Shown here one piece after another: positions 28,698 to 37,841 of a stretch of DNA of 64,000 bases (its first letter is position 1; each line of letters opens with the position of its first letter). Source of the stretch: Pseudomonas sp. FP2196 (GTDB taxonomy: Bacteria > Pseudomonadota > Gammaproteobacteria > Pseudomonadales > Pseudomonadaceae); NCBI RefSeq assembly GCF_030687715.1, contig NZ_CP117445.1, positions 4,329,501 to 4,393,500 of the forward strand, read 5' to 3'. A program made the position numbers and the translations under genes. The notes beneath the pieces are model-generated. The model ran no database searches and had not been told where the DNA came from. It was given only the letters and a program-made list of their open reading frames with translations.

Positions 28698-29624
28698 ATG
28701 AAATCACCTTCCCAGACCAATGCAATTGACTTTGACAGTGCCAAATTGCAACGCCTGGGTTTCGGTCAGCAGCCGCCTCTTCTTGAGCGGCCCGCCAGTC
28801 TCGCGCAATTGCGCCAGCAACTGAGCCTGCAACTGCAAACCAGTCTCGAACCGCAACGTATCCTCGGTCTTTTTTTCCGTGAAGTTCAGCGCCTCGTGCC
28901 GCTCGACGCCTTGAGCTACGCGCATCAGGGGAGCGACCTTCGCCTGGAGTTTGGCGCTCGCGGCCATCACTCGGTCAGCTACAGCCTGAGCCACGAAGGC
29001 GAACACATGGGCGAAGTGGTGTTCCGCCGCAATCAGCGCTTCAACGAACAGGAGCAGGGCAATCTAGAATCGCTGCTGTCGTCACTGCTGTATCCGATGC
29101 GTAACGCTCTGCTGTACCGCGCCGCCACCCAAAGCGCCCTGCGCGATCCACTGACCGGCGCCGGCAACCGCATCGCGATGGAGCAGACACTGCAACGCGA
29201 GATCGAAATGTCCCGCCGACACCTGCAGCCGTTGTCGGTGTTGATGCTGGACATCGACCACTTCAAACGGGTCAACGACAGTCATGGCCACAGCACTGGC
29301 GATGACGTGCTTAAAGCCGTGGCCGCGTCGATCAAGGGTCAGTTGCGCAATGTCGACATGGTGTTTCGCTATGGCGGGGAAGAGTTTCTGATCCTGCTGT
29401 CCAATACCAGCCGGGAAGCAGCGGCGATGGTTGGCGAGCGTCTGCGTTATGCGGCGCAGGCGGCGGAGTATTACGCCGATGGAACGTTGATAGAGCTGAC
29501 GGTCAGCCTGGGCTGCTCGACCCTGCTGCCGGGTGAGTCGGCAGAAAGCCTGTTGCGCCGCGCTGACAGCGCGCTGTACGTGGCCAAGCGCGAGGGGCGG
29601 AATCGATTGGCGATGGCGGGCTGA
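28698..29624 (+). CDS. Diguanylate cyclase (GGDEF protein)
   Basis: 308 residues from ATG 28698; longer in-frame starts from 28602 lie in the leader. The first ~140 residues are a soluble sensory-like region without transmembrane helices. The cyclase domain begins around ALRDPLTGAGNRIAMEQ and has LDIDHFKRVNDSHGHSTGDD and the active GGEEF site in FRYGGEEFLILLS. The allosteric RxxD site (RNVD) lies five residues before it, so product inhibition is likely. It should make c-di-GMP in the cytoplasm. Possible control by sigma-54 is noted separately. Confidence 0.92.
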   Translation: MKSPSQTNAIDFDSAKLQRLGFGQQPPLLERPASLAQLRQQLSLQLQTSLEPQRILGLFFREVQRLVPLDALSYAHQGSDLRLEFGARGHHSVSYSLSHEGEHMGEVVFRRNQRFNEQEQGNLESLLSSLLYPMRNALLYRAATQSALRDPLTGAGNRIAMEQTLQREIEMSRRHLQPLSVLMLDIDHFKRVNDSHGHSTGDDVLKAVAASIKGQLRNVDMVFRYGGEEFLILLSNTSREAAAMVGERLRYAAQAAEYYADGTLIELTVSLGCSTLLPGESAESLLRRADSALYVAKREGRNRLAMAG

Positions 29625-29649
29625 TCCCCTCCAGACACCCTAAAACAAC

Positions 29650-29738
29650 TGTAGGAGTGAGCCTGGTCGCGGTGCGGTCCGACACTCAACAATGATGTTG
29701 ACTGACAATCCGCCATCGCGAGCAGGCTCACCCCTACA
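29650..29738. repeat. REP-type pair
   Basis: The left arm begins TGTAGGAGTGAGCCTGGTCG; the right arm begins CATCGCGAGCAGGCTCACCC. They form an imperfect inverted pair between the convergent GGDEF gene and the TenA-like gene. Confidence 0.8.
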
Positions 29739-29762
29739 TTTTCTACCTGGTGTTATCGGGAA

Positions 29763-30557
29763 TCAGCTCTCGACCACAGCCCTGCGCTCACGGTTTACTA
29801 GCAAACGCTCCGACGTCTCCAGCTGCATGCACCGCTCCAGAAACAGGTACATGTAGTCGTAGCTCTTGCAGATCGCTTGGCGCAACTCGGCCTGCAAGGC
29901 CTTGCTCGGGTTCATGCCTGCCAGGGTGCAGATGATTTCCAGCGCTTCCCACGGATGAGCATCGTCATACTGGGCATGCATTTTCAGCCATTTCATCGCA
30001 CGCTTGCGGTCTTCTTCGGGGAACGCTGCGGCGTACACCCCGGTAGAACAGACGACCGCCGACCACTCCCCGGTCGCACCCTCGATGGCATAGTTGGTGG
30101 CGGCAATGGCCACAATCAGTGAGTCGGCGGAACTGGTGTGCCAGCACCAATGACTCAAGGCATGCAACTCAGGCGGTACGTGCTGGGCCTGGAGATCTTC
30201 CAGACTCACACCGTGTGCGCGACTCCAGTGCACCCAGTAGTCGGCGTGATTGAGTTCGACGCGAATGTTGCGCATCAGCCAACGCCGCGCCATGTCTTCA
30301 CCGGGGTGACGGGCGAATTTGGTTTTGGTCAGGTTCTGCGCCATGTATAACGCGAACTGCTCAACTACCGGCCAGCCCCCGATCAGGTACTGGCGCATGG
30401 TTTTGGCGCTGAGTTTGTTATCACGCATGCGCAGGTAAAGTTCATGTTCGACAACCCGGCGCTTGCTCTCGCTGCAATCCTCAATGAGCTGTTGTGCCCA
30501 GTCGGGATAACTTGCAGCTTCCATGAGTGGTCCGGTTCGGTTGAATGTGTCGATCAC
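29763..30557 (-). CDS. TenA/PqqC-fold (iron-containing redox enzyme family) protein
   Basis: 264 residues from GTG 30557, chosen for the AAGGAGC sequence about 8 bases upstream; the open frame to 30797 overlaps the neighbour and is unlikely. The protein is all-helical, with WPVVEQFALYMAQNL, RVELNHADYWVHWSRAHG, SLIVAIAATNYAIEGATGEW and HAQYDDAHPWEALEIICTL. The spaced His, Glu and Asp residues are those expected of the TenA/PqqC haem-oxygenase-like fold, many members of which bind a diiron centre. Substrate is not known. It lies 46 bases downstream of the GGDEF-EAL gene on the same strand, so it is probably co-transcribed with it. Confidence 0.75.
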   Translation of the reverse strand: MIDTFNRTGPLMEAASYPDWAQQLIEDCSESKRRVVEHELYLRMRDNKLSAKTMRQYLIGGWPVVEQFALYMAQNLTKTKFARHPGEDMARRWLMRNIRVELNHADYWVHWSRAHGVSLEDLQAQHVPPELHALSHWCWHTSSADSLIVAIAATNYAIEGATGEWSAVVCSTGVYAAAFPEEDRKRAMKWLKMHAQYDDAHPWEALEIICTLAGMNPSKALQAELRQAICKSYDYMYLFLERCMQLETSERLLVNRERRAVVES

Positions 30558-30603
30558 TGTTCGGCTCCTTTTGATTTGTGATTGTAAGGATCGGCGAGAG
30601 ACT

Positions 30604-33063
30604 TCAACGGAACGTGCCAGGCGCTTTGAATAACAGCGGCTGCGGCCTGGCGGGCCGACTTTGCAAACTGTCGCAGGTAAACAATTGCGGGCGTTCAATA
30701 ACGTAACCCTGAGCGTAATCCACACCAATTTCAAGCAATGCCTGCTCGATCTGGGTTGTTTCAACAAACTCGGCAATTGTCTGCTTACCCATGACATGCC
30801 CGATGTGATTGATCACTTCGACCATTGCGCGGTTAATCGGATCGTCCAGCATATCCTTTACGAAACTCCCGTCGATCTTCAGGAAGTCTACAGGCAAATG
30901 TTTCAGATAAGCGAATGAAGACATTCCGGCACAAAAGTCATCTAACGAAAAATAACAACCTAAGCCTTTGAGTTCATTAATAAATCTAATTGCACTGCCC
31001 AAGTTTGAAATTGCACTGGTTTCAGTAATTTCAAAACAAATCATTTCAGGTGGTATCGAATAGTTAACAAACTGTTCGCGCAGAAAGTGCAAAAAAGCGT
31101 CATCTCCTATAGTAATGCCTGACAGATTAATCGCACACATCGCTAATGGCCCTTCATGTTCTTGCGCAATACATTGAGCAATAACCTTGAATACGTTTTG
31201 CACTACCCAACGATCCAGTTGACTCATCAAGCCATAGCGTTCGGCGGCAGGAATAAAACTGTTCGGCAGAATCATCCGACCGGCTTCATCGTGCAGACGC
31301 AGCAGGATTTCAATGTGTCCTCTGTCGCCGCCACCCTGTTTCAACGGCGCGATTTCCTGGGCATAAAGGCAGAAGCGATTCTCTTCCAGCGCCACATGCA
31401 AACGTTGCACCCAGGCCATTTCACCAAAGCGCAGTGAGAGTTCGGAGTCGTCAGGGTGGTAAACCTGGACCCTATTGCGGCCTTTTTCCTTGGCCATGTA
31501 GCAGGCCATGTCGGCAGCACGCAGCGAGGCTTCAAGCGTCATCGGGTTTTGTGCAACATGCACCAGACCTATACTCACCGTCGTCAGGAATGGCCGTCCT
31601 TTCCAGACAAAGTGCAGGTTCTGCACGGTCTGACGCAGTGCCTCGGCGATTTTCTCCGCCGCTTCCGGCGCGCAGTTTTCCAGCAGAATGCCAAATTCGT
31701 CACCGCCGAGCCGCGCCAGCGTATCGCCTTCGCGCAGCCCCGATTGCAGCAAGGTGCAGATGTGCCGCAACAGCTCATCGCCCGCAGCATGGCCGCAGGT
31801 ATCGTTGACCAGTTTGAACTGATCCAGATCCAGGAACATCAACGCATGCCGCCCGGACTGGCGCGAGAGGTTGTGCAGCGCCTGATCCAGGCGATATTCA
31901 AACTCACGACGATTCGCCAGCCCGGTCAGCGCATCATGAGTGGCCTGCCAGGAAAGATTGGCGATGTATTGCCGCTCCTGGGTCATGTCGTGCAGCACCA
32001 GCACCGTGCCACTGACCTTGCCGGCATTGCGGATCGGCGCTCCGACCAGCGTCACCGAAAGCGTGCTGCCATCCAGGCGCTGAATCAGCTTGGAGTGCTC
32101 GCTGCCGCCGCTGAGTTGGCCGCTGAGAATGTGCTCAATCAGCGTCAGGCCTTCGGCCTGGGCGTTGTCGTCGAGCAAATTGAACAGCGCCGCCAAGGGC
32201 AAACCGGCGGCCTGCTCGGCCTTCCAGTGGGTCATGGCTTCAGCGGCGGGGTTCATGTAGTCAATGGCGCCGGTCACGTCGGTGGTGATGACGCCATCAC
32301 CAATTGATTGCAACGTCACGTGCGCGCGATCTTTCTCCAACTGCAGCGCCTCGGCAAAGGCATGGCGCTGCTTGAGCAATTTGTGGGTTCGCCACAAGGC
32401 CAGCACGATCAGTCCAAGCGCCGTGGCAAGGTTGGTGAACAGCAGCAGGCGCAGGATCATCCGCGAGCCTTCGCCCAGGGCATCGCTGAACGCTTTCGCC
32501 GCCGGGGTCACACCATCGTTGATCGCAAAGATTCGCGCCTTCCAGCGCTGGATATCGGCCTCGGTAGCAGCATTGTCGACGATACGTTGATGCATCTCGC
32601 GCGCCACGTCATGGAGTTCGATCAGATAAGCATCACCGACCGTCCAGCGGTCGATCGCGGTTTCCAGGTAACTGAAGTGACGGAAGTTGAGGTACAGCCA
32701 GATCACGCTGGAGACGTCGTCAGGATGGTTGCCGCCCTTGAGAATGCCGTCACGCGCCGATTGCAGATCCGGCGGCTGACGGTCCAGCGCCACGCGCAAC
32801 TGATGACCGCCCTGGGGCACGGCAATCGCACTTTGGTACTTGAGAAAAATCGCCTCGTCACGACTGTCGGCGTACAGATTGAGGTAGTAAATGGCGTCTT
32901 TCTGGCCCTTGGACCAGAGACTTTCCCCCGCCACGTAACCGCGAACGGCCGAGAGCACGTAAAGACTCACGCCGCCCAATAACGCCTGAAACAACACGAC
33001 GGCAATAAATGGCCAGACGATGCCCAACAACCGTGGCGTTCCGAGAGTCCGCTTTTGCTTCAT
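30604..33063 (-). CDS. Membrane GGDEF-EAL protein (c-di-GMP turnover)
   Basis: 819 residues. A transmembrane helix near the N-terminus (LLGIVWPFIAVVLFQALLGG) and a second (LLLFTNLATALGLIVLALW) flank a periplasmic sensor region of ~170 residues. A PAS domain (VTLQSIGDGVITTDVTGAI) follows, then GGDEF with an intact site (LARLGGDEFGILLE) and RxxD (REGD). The EAL domain keeps the ExLxR form as EILLR, the Asn in AINLSG, CFEITET, SLDDFCAG, FLKIDGSFV and YAQGYVIERP. Both catalytic halves look competent, so the net direction cannot be predicted. The TenA-fold gene follows. Confidence 0.93.
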   Translation of the reverse strand: MKQKRTLGTPRLLGIVWPFIAVVLFQALLGGVSLYVLSAVRGYVAGESLWSKGQKDAIYYLNLYADSRDEAIFLKYQSAIAVPQGGHQLRVALDRQPPDLQSARDGILKGGNHPDDVSSVIWLYLNFRHFSYLETAIDRWTVGDAYLIELHDVAREMHQRIVDNAATEADIQRWKARIFAINDGVTPAAKAFSDALGEGSRMILRLLLFTNLATALGLIVLALWRTHKLLKQRHAFAEALQLEKDRAHVTLQSIGDGVITTDVTGAIDYMNPAAEAMTHWKAEQAAGLPLAALFNLLDDNAQAEGLTLIEHILSGQLSGGSEHSKLIQRLDGSTLSVTLVGAPIRNAGKVSGTVLVLHDMTQERQYIANLSWQATHDALTGLANRREFEYRLDQALHNLSRQSGRHALMFLDLDQFKLVNDTCGHAAGDELLRHICTLLQSGLREGDTLARLGGDEFGILLENCAPEAAEKIAEALRQTVQNLHFVWKGRPFLTTVSIGLVHVAQNPMTLEASLRAADMACYMAKEKGRNRVQVYHPDDSELSLRFGEMAWVQRLHVALEENRFCLYAQEIAPLKQGGGDRGHIEILLRLHDEAGRMILPNSFIPAAERYGLMSQLDRWVVQNVFKVIAQCIAQEHEGPLAMCAINLSGITIGDDAFLHFLREQFVNYSIPPEMICFEITETSAISNLGSAIRFINELKGLGCYFSLDDFCAGMSSFAYLKHLPVDFLKIDGSFVKDMLDDPINRAMVEVINHIGHVMGKQTIAEFVETTQIEQALLEIGVDYAQGYVIERPQLFTCDSLQSRPARPQPLLFKAPGTFR

Positions 33064-33264
33064 GAGATCCCTTGCGCAAGCACTGCCATATGAGCACCGG
33101 AAAATACCGCTCCTGACAGCTCAGCCTAGGCTAATTTTCGACATGTCCAAGGGACGGCTGTGCCGTCCTCTATGCCGATCGTGCAACCTAGCTGTACGGG
33201 GAGGTAATCGGGGCGTTTTTATTGGAAGCAATTCAAGCACTAAGCACAGAAACGCGGACAAAAC

Positions 33265-35091
33265 TCAAGGGCGCTGGATTTGTTGCAAGTGGCCGTAGAG
33301 TTTGGCGTACAGCCCGCCGTCGGCAATCAACTGCTGATGATCGCCGTCTTCGGCCACTTGCCCGCCGTCGAACACCAAGACCCGATCCGCCTGTTTCACC
33401 GCCGACAAGCGATGGGCAATGATCAACGTGGTACGACCATTGAGGAACCGCGCCATGGCCTGATGCAGGTTGTATTCGGTGGCGGCATCAAGGGCTGAAG
33501 TGGCTTCGTCGAGGATTACCACTTTCGGCTCGGCGAGGATCATCCGCGCAATCGCCAGACGCTGGCGCTGACCGCCGGACAAGCGCACGCCGGAACGCCC
33601 GACGATGCTGTCCAGGCCATCCGGCAAGGCGCGGATGGTGGGTTCGAGCTGAGCGATTTCCAGTGCCTGCCAGCAGGCTTCGTCACTGCGCGTGCGGCCC
33701 ATGGTCAGGTTGGCGCGCACGGTATCGTTGAACAGCGCCGGGTGTTGCAATACCACCGCGACGTTTTCCCGAACGGTCTCCAGCCCGATTTCCTGCTGGG
33801 TCGAACCGCCGAAACGGATGGTGCCGGCCAGCGGCGTGTACAACCCAAGCAGCAATTGCACAAGGGTACTTTTGCCGCCGCCGCTGGCGCCGACAATTGC
33901 CACTTTCTCCCCCGGGGCGATGGACAGGTTCAGTTGATCCAGCACCAATTCGTCACCGTAACCGAAGCTCAGACCTTGCACCTGAATGCCCACGGTGTCG
34001 CGTCCCTTGAACGGATCAATACCACCCGGATATTGCGGCTCATCGGCCCGCGCCAGCAATTCATTGATCCGTGCCAGCGCGCCGCCGGCCGCGTAGTAGG
34101 CATATTGCAGATTCAGCAGTTGCTCCACGGGGCCGATCATGAACCACAGATAACTGAACACCGCGAGCATCTGGCCGATCGACAGGTCGGAGAACAACAC
34201 GGTGAGCATCGCCGCTGCGCGGAAGATGTCGATGCCGAACTGGAACAGCAGCCCGCTGGCGCGATTGGATGCGTCGGTTTTCCACTGAGAATTGACCGCG
34301 TAGTTACGCACCTCTTGCGCTCGTAGGCCGAGCCGGCCAAGGAAGTAGCCCTGACGGTTGCCCGCGCGCACTTCCTGGATCGAATCGAGGGTTTCACTCA
34401 ACACCTGAGTGAACCGCGCAGTGCTGTCGTTCTCCAGTTTCTTGAGGTGTTTGACCCGTTTGCCCAACTGCACCGTGGCGTAGATCACCAGCGGATTGAA
34501 CAGCAGTATCAGCAACGCAAGTTTCCAGTGCATCCACATCAGGATGCTCGCGGTGCCGACCAGGGTCAGCATCGCCACCAGAAAACGGCTTAGGGTTTCG
34601 CCGACAAACTTGTCGAGGGTGTCCAGATCGGTCACCAGGTGCGTGGTCACCGTGCCGCTGCCCAGACTTTCGTATTCGCCGAGGGAAATGCGTTTGAGCC
34701 GTTCGATCAGGCGCACGCGAATGCGATAGACGATGTCCTTGGCCAACCGCGCGAACAGGCGCGACTGCAACACGCCAAAGCACAACGCGCAGCAACGCAG
34801 CGTCAAGGTGACCACCAGCATCAGGCCGATATAGCCCGCTGCCTGCTGCCACATCGTAGGCAACAGATGGTTCATGACTTTCAGCGCTGCATCGCCATGG
34901 CCGAGCAGGACTTCGTCCACCAGCAATGGCAACAGCAACGGAATCGGCACGCTGCACAACGTCGCCAGCACGGCCACACCGTTGGCGATCCACAAGGATT
35001 TTTTGTGATGAAGTGCCAGTCGCCGGACTTCTGCCCAGCTCAGCCGGTCGACACGCTTTACGGCTGGCGTGTCATCGGCCGGGTCAGACAC
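33265..35091 (-). CDS. ABC exporter, fused membrane and ATPase domains
   Basis: Half-transporter of 608 residues in the MsbA/multidrug exporter family. The N-terminal ~330 residues hold six membrane segments (for example AVLATLCSVPIPLLLPLLVD). The ATPase part has Walker A GASGGGKSTLVQLLLG (about residue 400), signature LSGGQRQRLAIARMIL, Walker B VVILDEATSALD and the switch His in IIAHRLSAV. GTG 35091 is chosen because it overlaps the stop of the DsbA-like gene (GTGTCTGA). Substrate is unknown. Overlap with a thiol-oxidoreductase gene and trhO suggests one operon. Confidence 0.93.
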   Translation of the reverse strand: MSDPADDTPAVKRVDRLSWAEVRRLALHHKKSLWIANGVAVLATLCSVPIPLLLPLLVDEVLLGHGDAALKVMNHLLPTMWQQAAGYIGLMLVVTLTLRCCALCFGVLQSRLFARLAKDIVYRIRVRLIERLKRISLGEYESLGSGTVTTHLVTDLDTLDKFVGETLSRFLVAMLTLVGTASILMWMHWKLALLILLFNPLVIYATVQLGKRVKHLKKLENDSTARFTQVLSETLDSIQEVRAGNRQGYFLGRLGLRAQEVRNYAVNSQWKTDASNRASGLLFQFGIDIFRAAAMLTVLFSDLSIGQMLAVFSYLWFMIGPVEQLLNLQYAYYAAGGALARINELLARADEPQYPGGIDPFKGRDTVGIQVQGLSFGYGDELVLDQLNLSIAPGEKVAIVGASGGGKSTLVQLLLGLYTPLAGTIRFGGSTQQEIGLETVRENVAVVLQHPALFNDTVRANLTMGRTRSDEACWQALEIAQLEPTIRALPDGLDSIVGRSGVRLSGGQRQRLAIARMILAEPKVVILDEATSALDAATEYNLHQAMARFLNGRTTLIIAHRLSAVKQADRVLVFDGGQVAEDGDHQQLIADGGLYAKLYGHLQQIQRP

Positions 35092-35719
35092 AGGCCGCGC
35101 GCTCCAGCCATCGGCCGAGCAAGGGCGACAGTTCACTGAGCGGTTGATAGCCGTTGGTCAGCAGCGCCAGTTGGCCGTTGCGTTCGGCGAGCAAGGTCGG
35201 GAAACCGGCGATACCCAGATCTTGCACCCAACTGAAATCAGCCTGAGTCGCCTTGTGTTGATCGGCATGATCGAACAACGCGGCAAATTCGATACGCGGC
35301 ACACCCGCCTGCTCTGCCAGTTCGACCAGCACGCTGGCCTGGGTGACATCGCGACCTTCAGTGTAAAACGCCTGCTGGATCAATCCGACCAGTGTCCATG
35401 CGCAATCCGGTGCCAGGCTACGTGCCGTGACAATCGCCCGGCAAGCAGGCTCGGTGTCGTAGACAAAACCATCGGGCAGCGCGCCGTCGAACTTGAACGG
35501 CTGGCCGGTGGCCTCGGTGACTGCCTGCCAGTGTTCAAGAATGTAGCGTCGGGTGGTCGGCTCCAGCGCCGCACCGCTACCCGTACGCAATCCGCCAACG
35601 ACAAGATGCAACTCGACCCCGGCTGCCTGCGCCTGTTCGACCAGTGCCTTGGCCACCGGAGCGAACCCCCAGCACCAGGAACACATCGGGTCCATCACAT
35701 AGAGCAGGCGCGCAGACAT
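35084..35719 (-). CDS. DsbA-family thiol oxidoreductase, cytoplasmic
   Basis: 211 residues with a thioredoxin-fold active site CSWC (Cys13-Cys16) right at the N-terminus (YVMDPMCSWCWGF) and the usual helical insertion. A cis-proline region lies near GIAGFPTLLAE. There is no signal peptide, so it resembles FrnE/DsbA-like cytoplasmic proteins rather than periplasmic DsbA. It starts two bases after the trhO stop and overlaps the ABC gene by eight bases. Its redox partner is not apparent. Confidence 0.88.
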   Translation of the reverse strand: MSARLLYVMDPMCSWCWGFAPVAKALVEQAQAAGVELHLVVGGLRTGSGAALEPTTRRYILEHWQAVTEATGQPFKFDGALPDGFVYDTEPACRAIVTARSLAPDCAWTLVGLIQQAFYTEGRDVTQASVLVELAEQAGVPRIEFAALFDHADQHKATQADFSWVQDLGIAGFPTLLAERNGQLALLTNGYQPLSELSPLLGRWLERAACV

Positions 35720-35721
35720 GG

Positions 35722-36663
35722 TTAAGCCTCGGTGGATGCTTGCTTATAGTTGTAGCCGATCGGGTGCGGCTGGTTGCGGGCCTTGGCCAGCTCGATCTGC
35801 TTCTGCCGATCGATGGCGCTGCGGCGGGTTTTCTCGCTCAGGGTGTCCCAGCAGTGCGGGCAACTGACGCCGGCCACGTAATGCTCGGAGGTACGATCTT
35901 CAACGCTGACCGGTGTGCGACAGGCATGACATTGATCGTAGTCGCCTTCGCTGAGGTCGTGACGCACGGTCACACGGTTGTCGAATACAAAGCAGTCGCC
36001 CTGCCACTTGGTTTCTTCCTGCGGCACCTCTTCGAGGTATTTCAGAATGCCGCCCTTGAGGTGGTACACCTCTTCGAAGCCCTCGCCCAGCATGTAGCTC
36101 GAGGCCTTCTCGCAGCGGATGCCGCCGGTGCAGAACATCGCGACCTTCTTGTGCACGGCCGGGTCGAAGTGTTCTTTGATGTAGTCGGGGAATTCGCGAA
36201 AACTGGTGGTTTTCGGATCGATGGCGCCTTCGAAGGTGCCGATCGACACTTCGTAATCGTTGCGCGTGTCGATCAACAGCACTTCAGGGTCGCTGATCAA
36301 CGCGTTCCAGTCTTGCGGATCAACGTAGGTGCCGACCTTCTTGTTCGGGTCGACGCCTTCGACACCGAGGGTGACGATCTCTTTCTTGAGCTTGACCTTG
36401 GTGCGGTAGAACGGCTGCTCGTCGCAGTACGACTCTTTGTGATCGATGTCGATCATGCGTGGGTCGTTCTTCAGCCAGGCGAGCAGGCCATCGATGCCTT
36501 CGCGAGTGCCGGAAACCGTGCCGTTGATGCCTTCTTCGGCGATCAGCAGAGTGCCTTTGATGCCGTTGTCGACCATCGCTTGCAGCAGCGGCTCGCGCAG
36601 GTTGACGTAATCTTCGAGGGTGACGAACTTATACAGTGCCGCCACGACAATCGGTTGTGTCAT
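35722..36663 (-). CDS. trhO: tRNA uridine-34 hydroxylase TrhO (rhodanese-related)
   Basis: 313 residues. An N-terminal ~100-residue ferredoxin-like domain is followed by a rhodanese domain with [16 protein letters not shown] and the active-site cysteine in [19 protein letters not shown]. The C-terminus carries two CxxC pairs (QCHACRT and SCPHCWD), as in the YceA/TrhO family. The enzyme makes 5-hydroxyuridine at the tRNA wobble position, an early step to 5-methoxyuridine. First gene of the trhO-dsbA-ABC operon. Another tRNA U34 enzyme, MnmC, is encoded at 43791. Confidence 0.95.
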   Translation of the reverse strand: MTQPIVVAALYKFVTLEDYVNLREPLLQAMVDNGIKGTLLIAEEGINGTVSGTREGIDGLLAWLKNDPRMIDIDHKESYCDEQPFYRTKVKLKKEIVTLGVEGVDPNKKVGTYVDPQDWNALISDPEVLLIDTRNDYEVSIGTFEGAIDPKTTSFREFPDYIKEHFDPAVHKKVAMFCTGGIRCEKASSYMLGEGFEEVYHLKGGILKYLEEVPQEETKWQGDCFVFDNRVTVRHDLSEGDYDQCHACRTPVSVEDRTSEHYVAGVSCPHCWDTLSEKTRRSAIDRQKQIELAKARNQPHPIGYNYKQASTEA

Positions 36664-36710
36664 GGGTATTTCTCCAGGTGGCTACCCTCGCAAAGGGTGA
36701 ACCGGATGCG

Positions 36711-36740
36711 AAAAAAAACGCGCCGGGTGAGCGGCGCGTT
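36711..36740 (-). terminator. Intrinsic terminator downstream of the BolA gene
   Basis: Minus strand: stem AACGCGCC / GGCGCGTT with loop GCTCACCC, running into TTTTTTTTC. It ends the DUF2059-bolA transcript before trhO begins. Confidence 0.88.
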
Positions 36741-36780
36741 GCGGATTCTAGCAAAAACATCACCCTCTGCGGCAGCCACC

Positions 36781-36816
36781 TGTAGGAGCTGCCGCAGGCT
36801 GCGATCTTTTGATCTT
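36781..36816. repeat. REP-type unit touching the BolA stop codon
   Basis: TGTAGGAGCTGCCGCAGGCT followed by GCGATCTTTTGATCTT. It is nearly the same as one arm of the perfect inverted repeat at 59233-59315, and its last two bases fall in the bolA stop codon (36817-36815). Confidence 0.8.
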
Positions 36817-37114
36817 AATGTTTGCTACCGCCGGCACAGGTCGGTGACGCCGGAGCGGCGCCGATCTCTGCCCATTCCTGCGGGGTGTAGGTGTGCAGCG
36901 CCAACGCATGAAACTCGCCCATCAGCTCGCCGAGCGTGCCATAGACTTTCTGGTGGCGCTTGACCCGGTTCAGGCCGTCAAACTGCGCGCTGACTACCAC
37001 AGCCTTGTAGTGGGTCTGCAACCCGCGACTGTGCATGTGGCTTTCATCCAGCACTTGCAGATGCTCAGGCTGAAGCAGGGCCAGCGTCGATTCGATGCGT
37101 TGTTGCATGGTCAT
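36815..37114 (-). CDS. bolA: BolA-family protein
   Basis: 99 residues. MQQRIESTLALLQPEHLQVL, the DESHMHSRGL segment, HYKAVVVSAQF and the helix-turn-helix-like RVKRHQKVYGTLGELM with the conserved His. BolA proteins pair with monothiol glutaredoxins in iron-sulfur handling and affect morphology and biofilm. ATG 37114 has GGAG six bases upstream; GTG 37117 and ATG 37108 are alternatives. The last ten residues (SPTCAGGSKH) extend beyond the fold, ending in a Cys and His that could bind metal. It follows the DUF2059 gene by 12 bases. Confidence 0.92.
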   Translation of the reverse strand: MTMQQRIESTLALLQPEHLQVLDESHMHSRGLQTHYKAVVVSAQFDGLNRVKRHQKVYGTLGELMGEFHALALHTYTPQEWAEIGAAPASPTCAGGSKH

Positions 37115-37126
37115 CACGAACTCCGC

Positions 37127-37648
37127 TTACGGCTTTTTCTTGGCCGGAGCAGCGCCTTTCGGTGCCAGCTCGTTGGTCATGTCGTCGAGCAACTTGTTGA
37201 CGACAGGAACGGCGCTTTCCAGTTTGGCCTGGGTCATCTGGGCCGATTGCTGGGTCAGCTGCGGCATTTTTTCCAGGACTTTCTTGCCCAGTGGCGACTT
37301 GTAGAAAGCGACCAGGTCTTTGAGCTCGGATTCGCTGAAGTTGCTGGTGTAGAGCTTGACCATGTCGGGCTTGAGCTTGTTCCAGCCAATGGCCTGATCC
37401 AGGGCGGCGTTGGCCTTGGCCTGGTAGGTTTCCAGCGTGGCTTTCTTGGATTCCGGGGCCTTGGTCTGTTCAAAACGCTGGGCGAACATTTGCTGCACTT
37501 GCATGTACACCGGAGTGCCCAGTTTGTCAGCGTGCGCCAGGGTCAGGAAAGCTTCGGCACTGGCGTTGTGGCTGGCGGTATCGGCAAGCACCTGGCCGCT
37601 GGCGCAAACCAGTGCAACCGCGGTACAGATGGCACGAAGACGAGTCAT
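37127..37648 (-). CDS. DUF2059 exported protein
   Basis: 173 residues with a Sec signal peptide (MTRLRAICTAVALVCASGQV, cleavage near LAD). The mature part is helical. WNKLKPDMVKLYTSNFSESE and LKDLVAFYKSPLGKKVLEKM match the DUF2059 domain, whose function is unknown. The C-terminus is Lys/Ala/Pro-rich (APKGAAPAKKKP). It precedes bolA and diverges from fumC, the same neighbourhood I recall for P. aeruginosa fumC2 and bolA. Confidence 0.88.
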   Translation of the reverse strand: MTRLRAICTAVALVCASGQVLADTASHNASAEAFLTLAHADKLGTPVYMQVQQMFAQRFEQTKAPESKKATLETYQAKANAALDQAIGWNKLKPDMVKLYTSNFSESELKDLVAFYKSPLGKKVLEKMPQLTQQSAQMTQAKLESAVPVVNKLLDDMTNELAPKGAAPAKKKP

Positions 37649-37841
37649 CGAGTTTCCTTTTCTAGCTAACGAGGTAAAACCCCAAGGGCGACCATTCTGC
37701 GCCTAAAAAACGCTATGGCTCAACCCCCGCGCCTTGCCGCGCTTGATTGGCGGGGTTTTACCGGTCAACAATCGGATCGATGGAACCACCTGGGCCGACG
37801 CCGGCCTAACCAGCGCAAACAGACCAACAGGAGTGTGCACG

